Notes: generated by a model from the sequence alone, not told the origin. A stretch of DNA of 64,000 nucleotides from Oceanobacillus sp. J11TS1 (GCF_018333215.1 NZ_BORO01000001.1:372001-436000); one strand, 5' to 3'; positions 29,151 to 40,520 are shown, numbered from the stretch's first letter. Numbers and translations: made by a program.

Positions 29151-30431
29151 ATGTTTGTCGATCAGGTTAGTGTCTATGTAAAAGCTGGAGATGGCGGAAA
29201 CGGGCTTGTTGCATACCGAAGAGAGAAATACGTTCCTAAAGGTGGACCAGCAGGCGGAGATGGCGGAAACGGAGCAGATATTGTCTTTAAAGTAGACGAA
29301 GGTTTAAATACATTGATGGATTTCCGTTATAACCGTCATTTTAAAGGGAAACGTGGCGAAAATGGAATGAGTAAAACGCAGCATGGAAAAAATGCTGCAC
29401 CGTATATTATTCCTGTTCCGCCAGGCACCACGGTAATAGATGAAGATACTGGCGAAGTGATTGCTGATTTAACAAAGCATGATCAGGAGGCAGTAATTGC
29501 AAAGGCTGGACGTGGCGGACGAGGCAACACGCGATTTGCCAGTCCTCGAAACCCGGCGCCGGATATGGCTGAAAATGGGGAGCCAGGTCAGGAGCGTAAT
29601 ATAAAAGTAGAACTAAAGCTTATTGCTGATGTCGGCTTAGTTGGTTTTCCCAGCGTAGGGAAGTCTACATTATTATCAGTAGTTAGTGCGGCTAAACCCA
29701 AGGTGGCTGCTTATCATTTTACAACAATTGCTCCCAACCTGGGTGTAGTCGATACTGGAGATCACCGAAGTTTTGTTATGGCTGATTTACCTGGGTTAAT
29801 TGAGGGGGCTTCTCAAGGAGTTGGACTGGGACACCAGTTCCTGCGTCATGTTGAACGGACAAGGGTTATTGTTCACGTTATTGATATGGCTGGAACAGAA
29901 GGACGTGACCCTTATGAAGACTACGTGAAGATTAATGAAGAACTGGGCGCATATGATGAGAAACTTCTAACAAGACCGCAAATCATCGCTGCTAATAAAA
30001 TGGATATGCCGAATGCAGAAGAGAATTTAAAGAAATTTAAAGAGCGGTTAGATGATGAAACACCAGTATATCGAATTTCTGCGATTACTAAAGATGGTCT
30101 GAGAGATTTATTATTTGCAGTGGCGGATAAGCTTGAAGAAATTCCAAAATATGAACCAGAGATAGAAAAGGCAGACGAAACCGTAGTTTATCGTTATCAA
30201 AAGGAAGAAGAGCCTTTCCATATAACAAGGGATCCAGATGGTGCTTTTGTGCTCTATGGTCACCGGATTGAAACATTATTTAAAATGACTGATTTCCAGC
30301 ATGATGAAGCTGTGCAGCGCTTTTCCCGCCAATTAAGGGGAATGGGTGTTGATAAGGCGCTTCGAGAACGCGGGGCACAAGACGGTGATACAGTTCGTTT
30401 ATTAGATTATGAATTTGATTTTATTGAGTAG
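29151..30431 (+). CDS. obg: GTPase ObgE/CgtA
   Basis: The 426-aa protein has the glycine-rich Obg fold ([17 protein letters not shown]), a central G domain with GFPSVGKST and NKMDMP, and the C-terminal OCT domain of the Gram-positive type. It acts in 50S maturation, stress signalling and sporulation onset, and works near Spo0B genetically. Its Shine-Dalgarno site is GAAAGAGGTG. Confidence 0.98.
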   Translation: MFVDQVSVYVKAGDGGNGLVAYRREKYVPKGGPAGGDGGNGADIVFKVDEGLNTLMDFRYNRHFKGKRGENGMSKTQHGKNAAPYIIPVPPGTTVIDEDTGEVIADLTKHDQEAVIAKAGRGGRGNTRFASPRNPAPDMAENGEPGQERNIKVELKLIADVGLVGFPSVGKSTLLSVVSAAKPKVAAYHFTTIAPNLGVVDTGDHRSFVMADLPGLIEGASQGVGLGHQFLRHVERTRVIVHVIDMAGTEGRDPYEDYVKINEELGAYDEKLLTRPQIIAANKMDMPNAEENLKKFKERLDDETPVYRISAITKDGLRDLLFAVADKLEEIPKYEPEIEKADETVVYRYQKEEEPFHITRDPDGAFVLYGHRIETLFKMTDFQHDEAVQRFSRQLRGMGVDKALRERGAQDGDTVRLLDYEFDFIE

Positions 30432-30439
30432 TTTTCTGG

Positions 30440-30473
30440 GCAAATGGGAAAGTATAAAAACTTTCCTATTTGC
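30440..30473 (+). terminator. First hairpin after obg
   Basis: GCAAATGGGAAAGT pairs with ACTTTCCTATTTGC around a short ATAAAA loop. It has no T tract; the second hairpin below is the better terminator. Confidence 0.5.
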
Positions 30474-30485
30474 ATAAGTGCAGCG

Positions 30486-30526
30486 AAGGCATTCAGCCAA
30501 AGAATTGGCGAATGTCTTAGTTTTCT
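30486..30526 (+). terminator. Second hairpin after obg, intrinsic terminator
   Basis: AAGGCATTCAGCCAA and TTGGCGAATGTCTT form a stem followed by AGTTTTCT, ahead of pheA. Confidence 0.65.
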
Positions 30527-30547
30527 AATGTTTAGGGGGAAATGAAG

Positions 30548-31396
30548 TTGACGAGTATTGGTTATTTAGGTCCTAAAGGAACATTTACAAAATTAGCAGT
30601 AGACGCAACATTTAATGGGGAACATAAAGAAGCTTTTAAAACGATTCCAGAATGTATTGATGCAGTAGATCGGGGAGAAATTGATATTGGAGTTGTCCCT
30701 TTGGAAAATGCCATTGAGGGTACGGTACAGTTAACCATTGATTATTTAATTCATCAAGTACGTATACCTGTGGTTGGAGAGATTGTTGTGCCGATTCAAC
30801 AGCACTTACTTGTACGCGGGGATGTTATTCACGACGAATCCGAAATAGAAGAGGTACATTCTCATAGCCATGCGATAGCACAGTGTCATCAGTACCTGCA
30901 CCAGAATTTAAATAACGCTAAAATAGCATTTACATCTTCAACAGGGAGAGCTGCAGAAATAGTGAGTGGTTCTGATAAACCGATTGCAGCAATTGGAAAT
31001 CGATCTGCGGCTTCAGAGTATGGGTTGGAGATCTATAAAGAAAATATTCATGATTACCCCAATAACCATACGCGTTTTCTTATTCTTTCTCACCGTCCAG
31101 AAAAAGTAAAAATCAAGGGTGAGCCAAAGAGCGAAAAAACAACGCTCTTAATCACTTTACCAAGTGACCAGGCGGGTGCGCTTCATCAAATTCTTTCTGC
31201 TTTTGCTTGGCGTAAATTGAACTTATCTAAAATTGAATCAAGACCTACGAAAACGGGATTAGGTAATTATTTCTTTATTATTGATGTGGATCAAGCCTAT
31301 GACGATGTACTGCTGCCTGGAGTTAAGGCTGAACTTGAGGCGTTGGGATGTCAGGTAACGATTCTAGGATCATATTCCGTTTATGATATATTATAA
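30548..31396 (+). CDS. pheA: Prephenate dehydratase
   Basis: It converts prephenate to phenylpyruvate for phenylalanine synthesis. The 282-aa protein has the periplasmic-binding-like catalytic domain (GYLGPKGTFTKLAV, PLENAIEGTV, FTSSTGRAAE, NHTRFLIL) and a C-terminal ACT domain with the phenylalanine-binding ESRPTKTGLGNYFF motif. An ATG at 30542 is only 2 bases from GGGGG, so TTG 30548 is preferred. In B. subtilis pheB separates obg and pheA; it is absent here. Confidence 0.94.
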   Translation: MTSIGYLGPKGTFTKLAVDATFNGEHKEAFKTIPECIDAVDRGEIDIGVVPLENAIEGTVQLTIDYLIHQVRIPVVGEIVVPIQQHLLVRGDVIHDESEIEEVHSHSHAIAQCHQYLHQNLNNAKIAFTSSTGRAAEIVSGSDKPIAAIGNRSAASEYGLEIYKENIHDYPNNHTRFLILSHRPEKVKIKGEPKSEKTTLLITLPSDQAGALHQILSAFAWRKLNLSKIESRPTKTGLGNYFFIIDVDQAYDDVLLPGVKAELEALGCQVTILGSYSVYDIL

Positions 31397-31429
31397 GAGC
31401 TTAATCACTTTGTACATACAATGGTAATA

Positions 31430-31470
31430 AAAAAAGTGCTGAGACATTGGCTGTCTCAGCACTTTTTTAT
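31430..31470. terminator. Bidirectional terminator, pheA and BCCT transporter
   Basis: AAAAAAGTGCTGAGACA...TGTCTCAGCACTTTTTT is a perfect 17-bp stem with A and T flanks that serve both converging genes. Confidence 0.92.
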
Positions 31471-33086
31471 ATTCCTTTTGCATCGTCTTTTTGCTTTTCT
31501 CTGTAATTTTCTAATGTTTTTTCGTATTCCTCGGGTGATTTTTCTAAATAGGTTTGCATCCTTTTTTTACTAGGCTTTATCGCTAACCCTAAGAATTTTC
31601 TTTCTTCATTAGCAACTTTAAAGAAGGCTACAATTAACAATATAACAACGATGCTAAAAGGCAGTGCAGCTGTTATTGCGGCTGATTGCAGTGCGTCAAG
31701 GCCAGTTTCACCGCCTGATAGTAAAAGTATATATGCGATAGCTGACAATGCAACTCCCCAAACAATTTTAATTTTTCTGGCTGGGGATAAAGATCCAAAT
31801 GAGGTTTGCATCCCTAAAACAAAAGTTGCTGAGTCCGCCGAAGTTATAAAGAAAATGGTTACGAGCAGAATGCCAACAATGGATAAAATGGTACCTAATG
31901 GCATTTCATTGAATATCGCGAACAATTGTGTCTCAGGTGCCATATCAAAGATTTGCGGCACATTTTGTGCAACAGATATCCCATTAACGCCAAATACACT
32001 AAACCATATAATACCAATAACTGTAGGAACAAGCAGCACAGCCAAAATAAATTCACGAATCGATCGCCCTTTAGAAACGCGTGCGATGAAAATACCTACA
32101 AACGGGCTCCAGCTCATCCACCAGCTCCAGTAGTAGAGTGTCCAAGATTCCATCCATTCACTCTTTTGTTCATTTAGCGGTGCAACGTCAAAAGTGTTAA
32201 TCAGAAAATTTTGCAAGTAGGAGCCTGTTCCACTTGTCATCATATTTAAGATTAACATGGTAGGTCCAACAATTAATATGACAAGAAGTAAAATTCCTGC
32301 CAACACCATATTTGCGTTACTTAAATATTGAAGCCCTTTACTTACTCCGATCCAAGCACTGGCTAAGAAGAGTATAGTGACAATAACGATTATAATACCC
32401 TGTACAAGTGAATTATTTGGTATGCCGAATAAGTAGTTTAATCCTCCATTAATTTGTAAAGTACCAACACCAAGTGATACTGCAACGCCAATTACTGTTG
32501 CGAAAACAGTGAGAACATCTATAACTGTACCGAATGGTCCATCCACATGATCGTGAAATATTGGACGCAATGCCTTCGATAATAGCCCAACTTCCCCTTT
32601 TCTAAATTGGGAATATGCGAGCGCAAGTGCAACAACACCGTATATAGCCCAAGCATGAATTCCATAATGTAAAAAAGTGGATCGCATTGCTTCAAGCATT
32701 GCAGCATGCGTTTTTGGATCTTCTGTTGGGGGGGAAATATAATGTGATATCGGTTCAGATGCACCATAGAATACTAATCCAATTCCCATGCCGGCACTAA
32801 ATAACATCGCCAGCCAAGAGGTTGTACGGAATTCTGGCTTATCTTCCGGCTTTCCTAATTTCAAAGTACCAATTGGACTAAAAAGAAGGAATAAGCAAAA
32901 GAAAACAATGATGGTGGTAAGGATCATGTAATACCAGCCAAAATATGTGGTAATCCCGGAGGATAGGTTGCCAGAAACTTGTCTAAATTGATCTGGAAAC
33001 ACTGCACCAAGTATTACCAAAATCCCTATTAATATAGAGGCGTAAATGAAAACATGAGATATTTTTCTTTTATTTGATTTACTCAT
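31467..33086 (-). CDS. opuD: BCCT family glycine betaine/choline-type transporter, OpuD-like
   Basis: The 539-aa protein has twelve predicted membrane helices and the family signature WSWWMSWSPFVG, plus GMGIGLVFYGASEP near the start. BCCT carriers take up betaine, choline or related trimethylammonium compounds for osmoprotection. A charged cytoplasmic C-terminus (about 490-539) may sense osmotic strength. A TTGACC-N16-TAATTT promoter lies upstream on the minus strand. The exact substrate cannot be read from sequence. It occupies the spot where B. subtilis has nad genes. Confidence 0.9.
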   Translation of the reverse strand: MSKSNKRKISHVFIYASILIGILVILGAVFPDQFRQVSGNLSSGITTYFGWYYMILTTIIVFFCLFLLFSPIGTLKLGKPEDKPEFRTTSWLAMLFSAGMGIGLVFYGASEPISHYISPPTEDPKTHAAMLEAMRSTFLHYGIHAWAIYGVVALALAYSQFRKGEVGLLSKALRPIFHDHVDGPFGTVIDVLTVFATVIGVAVSLGVGTLQINGGLNYLFGIPNNSLVQGIIIVIVTILFLASAWIGVSKGLQYLSNANMVLAGILLLVILIVGPTMLILNMMTSGTGSYLQNFLINTFDVAPLNEQKSEWMESWTLYYWSWWMSWSPFVGIFIARVSKGRSIREFILAVLLVPTVIGIIWFSVFGVNGISVAQNVPQIFDMAPETQLFAIFNEMPLGTILSIVGILLVTIFFITSADSATFVLGMQTSFGSLSPARKIKIVWGVALSAIAYILLLSGGETGLDALQSAAITAALPFSIVVILLIVAFFKVANEERKFLGLAIKPSKKRMQTYLEKSPEEYEKTLENYREKQKDDAKGI

Positions 33087-33518
33087 AACGTGCTCCTTTC
33101 CGGTATTTAAAAAAACAAATTATTTTTTGGGTAACCAAGGTCAACTAATATTGCTCTATGCCTTCGTGTAAACTCACCGCTAATTAATGTGATTACCCTA
33201 TTTCTTTGCTATATAAACCATTTATTTTGATGATGGATCTCTATATAAAATTACCAAGTATGATGTAGATGGATAAAGAAAAGATTTCCACCAACAGACG
33301 AATTGTACGTTATATTATTTACTTGGTTAGTATGTGCAAAGGAGCGGTTTTATATTTAATGACATTTCAAGCTGCAGGCTTTATGAGAACTTCAGGGACT
33401 AAGAAGGAAAATTAAATAACAAGTCATAGACCTTTGTGCAACTTTTATCTATTAGGTGCATATGCTGATATAGAGCATTAGCCCATTTCAATTACGAAAG
33501 GGAAGGGAGTTCGTTATT
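33087..33518. other. Divergent intergenic region between opuD and safA
   Basis: About 430 bases without a supported gene. It holds the opuD promoter (listed) and the safA ribosome-binding site. No convincing sigma-E promoter for safA was found, although one would be expected. Confidence 0.5.
33117..33144 (-). promoter_or_regulatory. Candidate sigma-A promoter of opuD
   Basis: On the minus strand TTGACC (33144-33139), 16 bases and TAATTT (33122-33117), about 30 bases before the ATG. Confidence 0.6.
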
Positions 33519-34649
33519 TTGAAGATACACATTGTACAACTTGGAGACACTTTATGGAAATTAGCAAAGAAAAATAATGTTTCTTTTGAGGAATTAAAAA
33601 AGATAAATTCACACTTAGCTAATCCAGAAAAACTTATGCCGGGAATGAAAATAAAAATACCTAGCTCCGCAAAACCGGTTCAAAAAGGGAAATCCAAAAA
33701 AGAACAGCCGACAGCGGGTTCTAAAAAAGAGATGAAAGTACCAAAAAAAGAAGAAACCAAACCAGCTAAAAAAGAAGAAAAGAAAAAAACCGAGCACCCA
33801 TTTAAACAAAAATCACCGACACCAATTGCTGTATTAAAGGAAGACGATCACAAAGAAAAGAAAAAAGGGCAATTTGATGGCATGATGCCCAAAATGCCCC
33901 AAAAGCCGACAATGCCGCAGATGCCATCAATGCCTATTTTAAAGAAAGAAATGAAAGCTGAAAAGAAGCCAACGACAAAAAAGGAGGCTCCTAAGCAAAA
34001 AAAAGAAAAGAAGACACAGGTTGCAGAGAAACCCAAACAGCAACAATCCTTATGTGAATGTGAAACGCAACAGCAACAACTAATGCCTTGTGAACCAGTG
34101 CCTTTTTGCCCGCCAATGATGCCAGTATTTTATATGCCGTGCCCACCGATGCCTTATGATCCTTATGCGGTACAGCCAGGAATGCAGCACGGATTTCCAA
34201 TGATGCCACCTATGGGAGACTGCGGTTGCGGTTGTGGAGGTCCGAATCAATTTCAGCCGATGCACGCACCATTCAACCCGTTTGCGGCCGGATTTAATGA
34301 AGGACACTATGAAGGAATGAATCAGCAATATCCTGGAATGATGCCTTACCAGCAACAGCCATCTGTAAATCAAGGGATACCGTCGGCAGGTACCTTTAGA
34401 CCAGAAAATAATGAAGCAGCTCCGAATCAAAATGCGGACAGCGAATCATATCCGCCATTTCATTCGAATCACCTGCCGACATCTGCACCATTTATGGGTA
34501 CTACGGAGAATCATCAACAGTTCACAGAAAATCAACATTATTCTCAGTCTAACCAGGCACCATCATCTAATCCATCAAGAAATTCGCTTTATCCAAAGCC
34601 GCCTTTCTATCCGAAACGGTCAGAGGATAAACATGATTCGAGTTCATAA
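33519..34649 (+). CDS. safA: Spore coat morphogenetic protein SafA
   Basis: SafA builds the inner spore coat with SpoVID. The 376-aa protein has an N-terminal LysM domain (1-48, KIHIVQLGDTLWKLAKKN), then a Lys/Glu-rich linker (about 50-180) and a Met/Pro/Gln/Asn/Tyr-rich region that includes a Cys-Gly cluster (GDCGCGCGG). This composition is typical of coat proteins. The start is TTG after GGAAGGGAG. The order safA-coxA-yebC-ruvA is as in B. subtilis apart from missing bofC. Confidence 0.93.
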   Translation: MKIHIVQLGDTLWKLAKKNNVSFEELKKINSHLANPEKLMPGMKIKIPSSAKPVQKGKSKKEQPTAGSKKEMKVPKKEETKPAKKEEKKKTEHPFKQKSPTPIAVLKEDDHKEKKKGQFDGMMPKMPQKPTMPQMPSMPILKKEMKAEKKPTTKKEAPKQKKEKKTQVAEKPKQQQSLCECETQQQQLMPCEPVPFCPPMMPVFYMPCPPMPYDPYAVQPGMQHGFPMMPPMGDCGCGCGGPNQFQPMHAPFNPFAAGFNEGHYEGMNQQYPGMMPYQQQPSVNQGIPSAGTFRPENNEAAPNQNADSESYPPFHSNHLPTSAPFMGTTENHQQFTENQHYSQSNQAPSSNPSRNSLYPKPPFYPKRSEDKHDSSS

Positions 34650-34670
34650 ATGGAAGAAAAATAAGTGTCT

Positions 34671-34716
34671 AAAAAATCCTTCCTTATCCATACTAACGTG
34701 TGAGGGAGGGTTTTTT
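34671..34716 (+). terminator. Terminator-like hairpin overlapping the coxA ribosome-binding site
   Basis: AAAAAATCCTTCCTTAT (34671-34687) pairs over 17 positions, counting G-U wobbles, with GTGAGGGAGGGTTTTTT (34700-34716). The downstream arm contains the coxA Shine-Dalgarno site (GAGGGAGGG) and its T run abuts the ATG at 34717. Confidence 0.75.
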
Positions 34717-35217
34717 ATGTTTAAAATAAAATGTACGATTTCCGCCGTAGTGGCTATGTTATTATTGGCAGGTTGTACAAATACAACTACAGAAAATGGT
34801 GCAAGCAATGAACAGCCTGTTCAGCCAATTCATTACGAGGAAAGCAGAACAGAAGAACAAACAACACCAGAGAATCGTGTTGAAAATCAGAATAAGCCGC
34901 CGTCACTCGAATCCTATAATAAAGAAGAATCGGCAGAATTACAGAAGTTACTACGTGAGCACGTTGAAGTAGAAGATGTCCAAGTTGTTACGTCAGAGGG
35001 TCGTATTGTTGTTGCTGTTCAAATGAAAAAAGGAACGAATAATCGTGATTTTGAGGAAGTAAGTGATGAGATAAAAAAGATCCTGCAAACGGATAAAGAG
35101 TTATTTATTTATAATAATGTAGCAAAATGGGAGCAAGTAAAAGATTTTAACGCACGAAATGAAGCAAATCAAATAGGGGAAGATACGGAACGTCTGTTTC
35201 AAAATTTATTTGAATAA
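34717..35217 (+). CDS. coxA: Sporulation lipoprotein of the YhcN/YlaJ type, CoxA-like
   Basis: The 166-aa precursor has a signal peptide with the lipobox LLLAGC (Cys at residue 22), an acidic Gln/Glu-rich linker and a YhcN/YlaJ-type C-terminal domain. In B. subtilis CoxA (YrbB) is a cortex-associated spore lipoprotein after safA. The open frame extends far upstream in the safA shadow frame, but ATG 34717, after GAGGGAGGG, fits the signal peptide. Confidence 0.85.
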   Translation: MFKIKCTISAVVAMLLLAGCTNTTTENGASNEQPVQPIHYEESRTEEQTTPENRVENQNKPPSLESYNKEESAELQKLLREHVEVEDVQVVTSEGRIVVAVQMKKGTNNRDFEEVSDEIKKILQTDKELFIYNNVAKWEQVKDFNARNEANQIGEDTERLFQNLFE

Positions 35218-35301
35218 AGAGGAAAAAAAGACGGTTTTCCTTTTCTGATGGGACTTTTTTTGATATAGTAAAAAAAGAGTTTCGAGAGAGGAGTATGTCT
35301 A

Positions 35302-36033
35302 ATGGCTGGACATTCCAAATGGAAAAATATACAAAAGAGAAAAAATGCACAAGACGCAAAAAAAGGTAAAATCTTTATGAGGCATGCAAAAGATATATAT
35401 ATTGCTGCTAAAAGTGGCGGCGGTGACTTAGATACGAACGCTGCTTTAAGAACTGCTGTCGAAAAAGCGAAAGCAGATAATATGCCAAACGATAATATAG
35501 AGAGAAATATTAAAAAAGCAACTGGCACACTTGATGGCGCAACGTATGAGGAAATTACGTATGAAGGATACGGTCCTGGCGGAGTTGCCGTGATCGTTAA
35601 TGTGCTGACAGATAATAAAAACCGTACTGCTGCTGAAATTCGACATGCTTTTAAAAAGAATGGCGGAAATTTAGGTGAAAATGGCAGTGTCTCCTTTATG
35701 TTTGATCGAAAAGGCTATATCGTAATCGAGAATGAGGATGGGTCTATTGATGAAGATACGATGACTCTAGATGCGTTGGAAGCTGGAGCGGAAGATGTAA
35801 ATGTGGAAGAAGGAGCATACGAAATCTTTACCAGCCCAGAAGATTTTCAAAATGTTGTCTCTTATTTAGAGGAGCAATCTTACAACTTAGCTGATTCTGA
35901 AATAACATTAATTCCTCAAAATTATAATTCTCTATCTCCAGAAGATGAAGCGAAGATGATGAAATTAGTGGACGCACTTGAAGAGAGCGAAGACGTACAG
36001 GACGTTCATCATAATCTGGAGTCGAATGAATAA
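35302..36033 (+). CDS. yebC: YebC/PmpR family protein
   Basis: The 243-aa product begins [20 protein letters not shown], the family signature. YebC proteins act as transcriptional regulators in some bacteria and are now linked to ribosome rescue at proline stretches. An AAAAAAAG/CTTTTTTT hairpin (about 35225-35262) precedes the gene, and GAGAGGAG is the Shine-Dalgarno site. The stop codon lies inside the 19-bp palindrome that follows. Confidence 0.95.
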   Translation: MAGHSKWKNIQKRKNAQDAKKGKIFMRHAKDIYIAAKSGGGDLDTNAALRTAVEKAKADNMPNDNIERNIKKATGTLDGATYEEITYEGYGPGGVAVIVNVLTDNKNRTAAEIRHAFKKNGGNLGENGSVSFMFDRKGYIVIENEDGSIDEDTMTLDALEAGAEDVNVEEGAYEIFTSPEDFQNVVSYLEEQSYNLADSEITLIPQNYNSLSPEDEAKMMKLVDALEESEDVQDVHHNLESNE

Positions 36034-36073
36034 ACTTCTATTTTTCTTAAATAGAAGTTTATTCATTGATTTT
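36025..36073 (+). terminator. Perfect 19-bp palindrome covering the yebC stop
   Basis: AATGAATAAACTTCTATTT (36025-36043) and its exact complement (36049-36067) surround TTCTT. The T tract is poor (GATTTTG). It includes the yebC TAA at 36031-36033 and probably works as a terminator or mRNA 3'-end structure. Confidence 0.75.
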
Positions 36074-36152
36074 GTAAAAAATTGTTCAAAAAGTTGAATG
36101 CCTCATTTTTACTTGGCTTTTGAACATCTTCTAAAAGCAAAAGGAGCTTAAT

Positions 36153-36761
36153 ATGATTGCATATATAAAGGGAATGCTTGTTTCTATTAAAGAGGACGCT
36201 GTTATAGTGGACGTACATGGGATTGGGTATGAAATAATTTGTCCCAATCCTTATGTATTTGAACCAAAAATGAACCAGCAAGTGCAAATACATACGTTTC
36301 ATCATGTCAGAGAGGATGCGCAAATTTTATTTGGTTTCCGAAATACGGATGAGAAATACTTATTCACGAAGCTTATATCTGTATCGGGGATTGGTCCTAA
36401 AGGAGCTTTAGCAATTTTAGCAGGAGTAAATATCCAAGGGTTTATTGCAGCAGTAGAGAATGAAGATGAAAAGTTTTTAACAGGCTTCCCAGGCGTTGGG
36501 AAGAAAACTGCCCGACAAATCATTTTAGATTTAAAAGGAAAACTGATAAATGACTTCACTTTAGAAAGTACAGCTGAGCCGTCCGAACAAGTAACTGACA
36601 AGCAGGATAGAGAAATGATTTCTGAAGCGCTGGATGCTCTAAAATCCTTAGGTTTTACTGCAAGTGAATTGAAGAAAATTACACCACAGTTAAAATCAGA
36701 TAAAACACTTAAAAATACCGACGAAGTGATTCGCAAAGCATTTAGCCTATTAGCAAAATAG
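36153..36761 (+). CDS. ruvA: Holliday junction DNA-binding protein RuvA
   Basis: The 202-aa subunit clamps four-way junctions and loads RuvB. It shows the OB-fold N-terminus (MIAYIKGMLVSIKEDAVIVD), two helix-hairpin-helix motifs (SVSGIGPKGALAIL and FPGVGKKTARQIILDL) and a C-terminal RuvB-binding domain. It pairs with ruvB 15 bases downstream. Confidence 0.97.
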   Translation: MIAYIKGMLVSIKEDAVIVDVHGIGYEIICPNPYVFEPKMNQQVQIHTFHHVREDAQILFGFRNTDEKYLFTKLISVSGIGPKGALAILAGVNIQGFIAAVENEDEKFLTGFPGVGKKTARQIILDLKGKLINDFTLESTAEPSEQVTDKQDREMISEALDALKSLGFTASELKKITPQLKSDKTLKNTDEVIRKAFSLLAK

Positions 36762-36776
36762 AAAGGAGTGTTATCC

Positions 36777-37784
36777 TTGGATGAACGTATGATAGATGGG
36801 GACTTGCATGAAGAAGATGTATCCATTGAACAGAGTCTGAGACCGCTGCAATTAGAGGATTACATTGGGCAGACGAAGGTAAAGGAAAATTTGCGTATTT
36901 TTATTCAAGCAGCAAAAATGCGCGAAGAACCTCTTGATCATGTGTTATTATATGGACCACCAGGACTTGGTAAAACAACCCTGGCTTCTATTATTGCTAA
37001 TGAGATGGGAGTACAGTTCAGGTCTACTTCTGGCCCTGCTATTGAGAGAGCTGGAGATTTAGCTGCGGTTCTTTCTTCTTTAGAGCCTGGTGATGTGTTA
37101 TTTATCGATGAAGTGCACCGACTTCCCAGATCCGTAGAAGAGGTTCTGTATCCAGCTATGGAAGACTTTTTTATTGATATTGTAATAGGCACCGGTCCGA
37201 GTGCCCGCAGTGTCCGAATTGATCTGCCGCCCTTTACATTGGTCGGAGCAACAACAAGGTCAGGGCTATTAAGTGCACCGTTACGTGACCGGTTTGGCGT
37301 TCTTAGCCGATTGGAATATTATGAAGTAGCGGATCTGCGCAGCATTGTTATGCGTACCGCGGATATATTCGATATGACAATTTCGAAGGACGCTGCGATA
37401 GAGATTGCTCGCAGATCGAGAGGAACGCCGCGTATCGCTAACCGTTTATTAAAAAGAGTTCGCGATATTTCCCAAGTGAAAGGTGAAACGGAAATTAGCC
37501 TTGAAACAACAAGGCAAGCCTTGAAAATGCTGCAAGTTGATGATGTTGGATTGGATCATATTGATCATAAGCTGTTAAAGGGAATTATCGAAGGCTTTAA
37601 TGGTGGACCAGTCGGCTTAGATACAATTGCAGCAACTATTGGGGAAGAACCGCAAACCATTGAAGAAGTATATGAGCCTTTTCTGTTGCAACTAGGTTTT
37701 ATACAGCGAACACCTAGAGGGAGAAGAGTTACACCGAAAGCATTCGAACATTTTGGTATACCATTGATAAATGAGGAAGAATAA
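36777..37784 (+). CDS. ruvB: Holliday junction branch-migration helicase RuvB
   Basis: The 335-aa AAA+ motor has Walker [10 protein letters not shown], Walker [10 protein letters not shown], sensor [16 protein letters not shown] and a winged-helix C-terminus. A GTG at 36768 overlaps AAAGGAG, so TTG 36777, eight bases after it, is the start and matches MDER in B. subtilis. Its TAA shares one base with the next ATG. Confidence 0.97.
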   Translation: MDERMIDGDLHEEDVSIEQSLRPLQLEDYIGQTKVKENLRIFIQAAKMREEPLDHVLLYGPPGLGKTTLASIIANEMGVQFRSTSGPAIERAGDLAAVLSSLEPGDVLFIDEVHRLPRSVEEVLYPAMEDFFIDIVIGTGPSARSVRIDLPPFTLVGATTRSGLLSAPLRDRFGVLSRLEYYEVADLRSIVMRTADIFDMTISKDAAIEIARRSRGTPRIANRLLKRVRDISQVKGETEISLETTRQALKMLQVDDVGLDHIDHKLLKGIIEGFNGGPVGLDTIAATIGEEPQTIEEVYEPFLLQLGFIQRTPRGRRVTPKAFEHFGIPLINEEE

Positions 37785-37975
37785 TGGGAAAAGTATTGAT
37801 TATTGCAGGAATCGTATTGATTGTCATTGGTTTTCTTTGGTCATTTATTGGGCGCCTTCCAGGTGATTTTACATTTCAAAAAGGGAATGTGACGTTTCAC
37901 TTCCCAATGATGACGTCCATTATCGCCAGTATCGTATTAACGTTAATTTTATTTATTCTTAGCAGGTTTCGCTAA
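37784..37975 (+). CDS. DUF2905 family small membrane protein
   Basis: The 63-aa product has two membrane helices separated by the family-typical [20 protein letters not shown] segment. It is one-base overlapping with ruvB (TAATG), so it is translated from the same mRNA. It is absent from this spot in B. subtilis. Function is unknown. Confidence 0.88.
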   Translation: MGKVLIIAGIVLIVIGFLWSFIGRLPGDFTFQKGNVTFHFPMMTSIIASIVLTLILFILSRFR

Positions 37976-38013
37976 GTTTCTTAGAAGTCATAGAAGAAAG
38001 GAAGGGGATATAC

Positions 38014-39042
38014 ATGAATATAGAAGATTTTGATTTTGACTTGCCTGAGGAATTAATTGCACAGACACCGCTAAAAGACCGCGCAGCTTCCAGGCTTTGT
38101 GTACTTGACAAACAAACAGGTCAAATACATCATCGCCATTTTTCTGATATAATAGAGTATCTACATGCTGGAGATTGTCTTGTTTTAAATGACACAAAAG
38201 TGTTGCCAGCTCGTTTGTATGGCGTGAAAGAAGATACAGGTGCGAAAATAGAGGTGCTTCTTCTCCACCAAGAAGAGGGCGATGAATGGGAAGTTTTAGT
38301 AAAGCCCGCAAAAAAAGTAAAAGTAGGAACAGTCATTGACTTTGGTCATGGACTGTTAAAGGCGGTTTGTACAGATACAAAAGAGCATGGCGGGCGTATA
38401 ATGAAGTTTTCGTATGATGGTATTTTTTACGAAATCCTAGATGAACTTGGTGAAATGCCACTCCCACCATATATTAAGGAACAGCTTTCTGAAAATGATC
38501 GCTACCAAACTGTTTACGCAAAGGAAAAAGGATCTGCCGCTGCCCCAACTGCCGGTCTTCACTTTACGGATGAATTATTAAAACAAATTGAAGCAAAAGG
38601 GGTCCATATTATTTTTATTACCCTTCACGTTGGCTTAGGAACTTTTCGTCCAGTGAGTGTAGATTCTGTTGAAGAACATACCATGCATAGCGAATTTTAT
38701 CGCATGTCAAGGGAAGCAAGCGAGGAGTTAAATAAAGCAAAAGCAGAGGGAAGAAGAATTATTTCGGTTGGAACAACATCAACACGTACATTAGAGACCA
38801 TTGCTCGTGATAATAATGGAACCTTTGCTGAAACCAGCGGCTGGACAGATATCTTTATTTATCCACCTTATCAATACAAAGCTATTGATGGATTAATCAC
38901 GAATTTTCATCTTCCTAAATCCACGCTTATCATGCTTGTAAGCGCACTGGCCGGAAAAGATGAGGTACTTCATGCATATCGTGAGGCTGTAAAAGAACGT
39001 TATCGCTTCTTTAGCTTTGGCGATGCGATGCTTATTATCTAG
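38014..39042 (+). CDS. queA: S-adenosylmethionine:tRNA ribosyltransferase-isomerase
   Basis: QueA makes epoxyqueuosine on tRNA. The 342-aa protein has [14 protein letters not shown] at the start, [20 protein letters not shown] and [14 protein letters not shown]. It stands before tgt, the preceding enzyme of the same pathway, and uses AAGGAAGGGG as its ribosome-binding site. Confidence 0.97.
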   Translation: MNIEDFDFDLPEELIAQTPLKDRAASRLCVLDKQTGQIHHRHFSDIIEYLHAGDCLVLNDTKVLPARLYGVKEDTGAKIEVLLLHQEEGDEWEVLVKPAKKVKVGTVIDFGHGLLKAVCTDTKEHGGRIMKFSYDGIFYEILDELGEMPLPPYIKEQLSENDRYQTVYAKEKGSAAAPTAGLHFTDELLKQIEAKGVHIIFITLHVGLGTFRPVSVDSVEEHTMHSEFYRMSREASEELNKAKAEGRRIISVGTTSTRTLETIARDNNGTFAETSGWTDIFIYPPYQYKAIDGLITNFHLPKSTLIMLVSALAGKDEVLHAYREAVKERYRFFSFGDAMLII

Positions 39043-39097
39043 CAAGCTGACGTATAAATAATATACGATATGTTTAGACTGAAAAAAAGGAAGATGA

Positions 39098-40240
<1,143 letters not shown>

Positions 40241-40256
40241 GAAGGAGCTGAAATAT

Positions 40257-40520
40257 ATGGAAATGATTACACCAATTCTATGGATTGTACTTATGTTTGC
40301 TATTTTTTACTTCTTACTTATTCGTCCGCAGCAAAAGCGTCAGAAACAAGTAAGAGAAATGCAAGATAGCCTTCAAAAAGGGAATGAAATTGTTACAATC
40401 GGTGGATTACATGGGAAAATCCATGCAATTGACGAAGGTACAGTTGTATTGATTAACGACGAAGGCACAAAATTAACTTTCGATCGTGCTGCTATCCGTG
40501 AAGTAAAACAAAATGCATAA
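40257..40520 (+). CDS. yajC: Preprotein translocase subunit YajC
   Basis: The 87-aa protein has one N-terminal membrane helix followed by LIRPQQKRQKQVREM, the YajC signature, and a small beta domain. It associates with SecDF and YidC at the translocon. It follows tgt as in many bacteria, while secDF lies 2.8 kb downstream across a minus-strand pair. Confidence 0.96.
   Translation: MEMITPILWIVLMFAIFYFLLIRPQQKRQKQVREMQDSLQKGNEIVTIGGLHGKIHAIDEGTVVLINDEGTKLTFDRAAIREVKQNA

Noticed and set aside
31651-32133. 160-codon plus-strand frame opposite the BCCT transporter
   Set aside because: It is the complement of membrane-helix codons, has no ribosome-binding site and no recognisable domain.
33333-33416. 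27-codon ORF (begins MCKGAVLYLM) upstream of safA
   Set aside because: No ribosome-binding site and no sign of coding bias; likely chance.
34080-34430. 116-codon minus-strand frame inside safA
   Set aside because: His/Arg/Trp-rich translation is the expected complement of SafA's Met/Pro/Gln codons.
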